Shown: positions 61,246 through 64,000 of the stretch, piece by piece
Layout: every line of letters begins with the position of its first letter
Numbering within the stretch: position 1 is the first letter of the stretch
Source of the DNA: Asparagopsis taxiformis
Lineage: Eukaryota; Rhodophyta; Florideophyceae; Bonnemaisoniales; Bonnemaisoniaceae
Assembly: GCA_030407315.1 (NCBI GenBank)
Contig: JALQPE010000740.1
Location: forward strand, 1-64,000
Direction of reading: 5' to 3'
Length of the DNA: 64,000 nt
Notes under the pieces: generated by a model
What the model saw: the letters and a program-made list of their open reading frames with translations, nothing else
What the model was told of the DNA's origin: nothing
Database searches by the model: none
Made by a program: the position numbers and the translations under genes

Positions 61246-62207
61246 AAGATGGAAACAGGGATTTCCAGAATCTGTTGTTTAAGTAGCACTCTGCGGGCGG
61301 AAATGACGTGTAGGAGAACAATAGAGTGATGAATTTGAAACGGAGCGGTGCGATGGGAGGCCCAGAAAAACGATACCTAGGGTGCGAATTACGCTTTGAA
61401 GCACATGACCTGGCAGAACAGGCGCAAAATTATTGTATCTTCTACCGCCTTCTCTAGTCTATAATGACGTCATCACTACAGAAATATAGGAAAAACACTA
61501 GCATATGGGGCGTACTGGAAAGGGGGAGGTGAAGAGTAGGAAAAATGGCGCACTTTCCTGGACGAGGAGTCCGCGCTTCCAGTGATGATTTGGACGGTAT
61601 ATATCGATGACGTCATTGCATGCTCTGAGCACACTTGGCAGGCAGTCAAAGCGGGCCACGTGGATGTGGGCGGCTAGGAAACAGCAGTGTGGGAGAAATT
61701 TTATAATTTTCATGTTGCAAGCGAGCTGTGAATCTGCATTGCAATATATATATTTATGCTAATTTAAGATATCACACCGAGTACGATTCAACGAGAGATT
61801 GTGCTTTCAACTTGTAAATAGGGCCGAAAATGGTAGAGTATACGAGTAGGAAGTACGTGTATGAGAAAATCAGATTCAGTATTAGTGCCTAGAGCATCAC
61901 TGCGAAATAAACGGCCGTTTTCCGGAAATGGATACATCTTGGCTGGTTTTTGTGGTTAGGGAATGCGATACAAGATAGCAAAACGATGTTGAGTCCGGAT
62001 GAAATAGCAATCAATGTGCATAAAGCAATGAGCATAGGGCAAAGCATTGTGGTGAACCAGTTCATGGGATCGAATGAAAGCCTGGAAAGGTTTCGTAACG
62101 GTTAAAAGTAGTAGTACTGTATTGAGATAGTAGTCATGTCATAGAAGTTTAGAGTTGTATTCTATGCAACAAAACTGAGCGAAGAAGAAAAGAACAAAAA
62201 CATCAAG

Positions 62208-63332
62208 ATGGCTCCGAGACGGACTCCTATTCGAAAGAAAACCACAAGTCGTAGGACAAAGGCGAGATTCGATTCACTCAATGTGGCCAGTCCCAGTAAA
62301 CAGCTTCCTGGGAAACTGCAGGGAGAAATCCGCAGCAGTGATGCAGCCTGCATGAACAAAGAAATCCCGAGAGGTAATGAGCTACGACGTGAGTGTACCA
62401 CAGATGACCTATTGGAGTCCCCAATCCCTATGGGTGACACAATAGAAGGTTGTATTGATGTGTACAGCAACAACGATGAAGCTGGAAGTGACATCTACGT
62501 AGCATCGAGCACGCTAATGGAATCGGAAGAAGCAACCGGACGAGGTTCTGATTCCATTTCAACTGGAGGCCCGATAGACCGAAATGCTGGGGATGAAGCA
62601 TGTGGTGATTTCAAGGCATTACTACAATGGCCTGCGATGTATGGGGCTCTTCAGCTGAGTGGAACTCAAAGAATGACAAGAGCCCACTATGAAGGTACCC
62701 TGTTCGGAATGAATTTCCGCAGAGATCCAAGTGAGCACGTCCCGTCGGACTCTGTGATGCGACAGAAGATACTACCATTCTTGAGGAAACACTGCTATGC
62801 AAAGAGCTGTGACATCGAGTTTCCGATAGACCTTCGAAAGAGCGGAGCAAGAGCTGCACAGCATCGAGGTGCAGTAGGAACCCGTGGAACAACAGATGAC
62901 AGAGACAATTGTGGAGGAATGGCGAAAGTTCGTATTGTACTCCCAAGCACATGGGCTCTGAAAGATGTCCAGACTCGACCAATCTTTGAAGCATTCCGCA
63001 GTGATGCGAACAATCGAAGCTCGGAAGGAGAAAAATCAACCGCAGAGTGCAGCATTGAAGATTCGTTCATTGCAAAGTGCAGGAGGGGTGTTTTGAGCGA
63101 CCCATTCGTTCGCACAGCAGTTGTTCCCATTGACAGCGATGGGAAAAAGGGTTTGAAGCACATTTATGTACCTGATGGAACAGCAATTCGAATCCGATGT
63201 CATCCAGGAGCTCGTCAGGTTGCCGTCATCGAAAGAGCAAAAGGGTTCAGGAAGAATGACAGAGATGGTGGGAACCGAAGAGGAGAAGAGTGGCGGTTAC
63301 GTCGTTGTGGGAACTTCATGCTAGGACCATAG
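62208..63332 (+). CDS. Transposon-associated protein, N-terminal ORF (KDZ/CACTA-like, tentative)
   Basis: 374 codons. The start is Lys/Arg-rich (MAPRRTPIRKKTTSRRTKAR). A mid part is helical, LLQWPAMYGALQLSGTQRMT then RAHYEGTLFGMNFRRDP, resembling the short conserved stretch seen ahead of the catalytic domain in Plavaka/KDZ-like and CACTA-like transposases. No DDE residues are identifiable here. The ORF ends at 63332, while the protein sense clearly continues in another frame from about 63260, so a frameshift or an unspliced intron lies near 63260-63330. It starts about 90 bp beyond the S2 border. Confidence 0.5.
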   Translation: MAPRRTPIRKKTTSRRTKARFDSLNVASPSKQLPGKLQGEIRSSDAACMNKEIPRGNELRRECTTDDLLESPIPMGDTIEGCIDVYSNNDEAGSDIYVASSTLMESEEATGRGSDSISTGGPIDRNAGDEACGDFKALLQWPAMYGALQLSGTQRMTRAHYEGTLFGMNFRRDPSEHVPSDSVMRQKILPFLRKHCYAKSCDIEFPIDLRKSGARAAQHRGAVGTRGTTDDRDNCGGMAKVRIVLPSTWALKDVQTRPIFEAFRSDANNRSSEGEKSTAECSIEDSFIAKCRRGVLSDPFVRTAVVPIDSDGKKGLKHIYVPDGTAIRIRCHPGARQVAVIERAKGFRKNDRDGGNRRGEEWRLRRCGNFMLGP

Positions 63333-64000
63333 TTACCTATGAGGCTCGACACGACGGTGAGCATGATGTGCATGTCGAAAAATATCTGCAGCCGCGAATG
63401 TCACATCTATTGGAATGGGAGAGGCAGCATGCTCTGCGAGCGATATCGCAATGTGTAATCGGAGCAGGAGCCAAGGGAAAAGGAACACGAGCTGGGGACG
63501 TGATAACCGTTCTATTACCAATTGGAATGGAAGAGGGTGATATTGTTCCACACGTCGTATTAGTGAACAGGTATTTGAAAGAGCAGGTCGGAGAAGCATC
63601 CACCATGTTACTTTGCTTTTCACCGGGCGCGAGCTTTGCTGAAGCCAGAAACCCGCCCGATAGACTAGGAAGCCCCAACTATGAAGAAATTCGTGTTTCA
63701 GGGGTGTTCTCGGATGGTTTCGGAGACCACAGGTCGCAATGGCACCCAGTGTCTCCGCGAGAAGATGCACCATGTTGGGGAAAGCTGGAGGATGGTCGAA
63801 ACTACTTTGTTTACCGATTTCTCCTTTACATGGATGACTTTGAACCATTCACAAGCAGGAAGGGAAGTTTTGGTGGATGCTATATGTTACCTCTCAATCT
63901 ACCGCCTCGGAAAAGGGGAAGCTACCAAGCGGTTCGAGTGATTGGTTTGCCACCTCCGGGAGTGTCCACAAATTGTGTATTGCGATATATCGTTCAAGAT
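63260..64000 (+). CDS. Continuation of the transposon-associated protein (runs off window)
   Basis: Frame 2 is open from about 63260 to the last base without a stop. It reads TIVTYEARHDGEH from 63326. Key stretch near the end: YFVYRFLLYMDDFEPFTSRK, then GGCYMLPLNLPP and VRVIGLPPPGVSTN. A segment of the type (L/Y)-x-DD-FE followed by a Y-x-LPLNLPP box occurs in several large eukaryotic transposase families (KDZ, CACTA-related). That is the basis for the call, made from memory of the pattern only. The catalytic part would lie beyond the window. Confidence 0.5.

Larger units (their letters stand above)
48609..62115 (-). repeat. Subtelomeric element copy S2 (inverted, interrupted)
   Basis: Homologous to S1 (1600-3920) in reverse, from cactacggtgttg at 48609 to about 62115. 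Together the two flanks (48609-49430 and 60557-62115) make one S element; the 11,126 bp between them are an insertion absent from S1. S2 has more copies of the 35-bp unit and a different hairpin. The presence of an inverted subtelomeric element 48-62 kb from the telomere suggests an old end that became internal, or transposition of the S unit. Confidence 0.85.

Noticed and set aside
1..64000. tRNA, rRNA or snRNA genes
   Set aside because: I looked for conserved T-arm (GGTTCGANTCC) and rRNA words and saw none convincing; a covariance-model scan would be needed to exclude them.

Overview
This window is the left end of a eukaryotic chromosome. Bases 1-800 are C-strand telomere, mostly an 8-bp unit (CCCCTAAT, i.e. 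ATTAGGGG on the other strand) with 7- and 9-bp variants. The organism is intron-poor and compact. It has clear nuclear housekeeping genes (TFIIH helicase, V-ATPase proteolipid, RCL1, VPS37, mitochondrial mL54 with one 76-nt GT-AG intron). One oxidoreductase starts with a possible plastid transit peptide, so a small alga is plausible and a red alga possible; the sequence does not settle the lineage.

Layout. (a) 0.8-3.9 kb: degenerate subtelomeric coding remnants and copy S1 of a subtelomeric element carrying a perfect 34-bp hairpin and a 35-bp minisatellite. (b) 3.9-8.6 kb: a Cys-rich gene remnant and an endonuclease-less Penelope-like retroelement with a candidate hammerhead ribozyme, followed by what looks like a scrap of old telomere. 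(c) 8.64-15.66 kb: a Ty3/gypsy chromovirus lacking its 5' end. (d) 15.7-19.93 kb: a 1060-codon antisense ORF and an 838-bp LTR-like sequence, with a Tc1-type transposon (19.94-21.38 kb) one base beyond it. (e) 22.0-41.3 kb: the host gene island, 14 genes in both orientations with short spacers. (f) 42.4-48.6 kb: a frameshifted Harbinger transposon, cut off on the right by a second LTR-like/gag-like element. (g) 48.6-62.1 kb: S2, an inverted copy of the subtelomeric element, interrupted by an 11,126-bp element with 34-bp terminal inverted repeats. S1 preserves the uninterrupted site, so the element boundaries and a 2-bp target duplication (TG) can be read directly. (h) 62.2-64 kb: the beginning of a large protein with a DDE-transposon-associated look, running off the window.

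The most unusual object is the 11.1-kb element. It encodes no transposase that I recognise. It contains two 2,088-bp inverted arms around a 2.6-kb spacer, many GGACGTCC motifs, and a tandem array in which 27-nt and 12-nt segments alternate, most of them flanked by consensus splice sites (a microexon-like array). A second notable signal is a pair of hairpins at the same position in S1 and S2. Their arm sequences differ extensively, yet each remains self-complementary.
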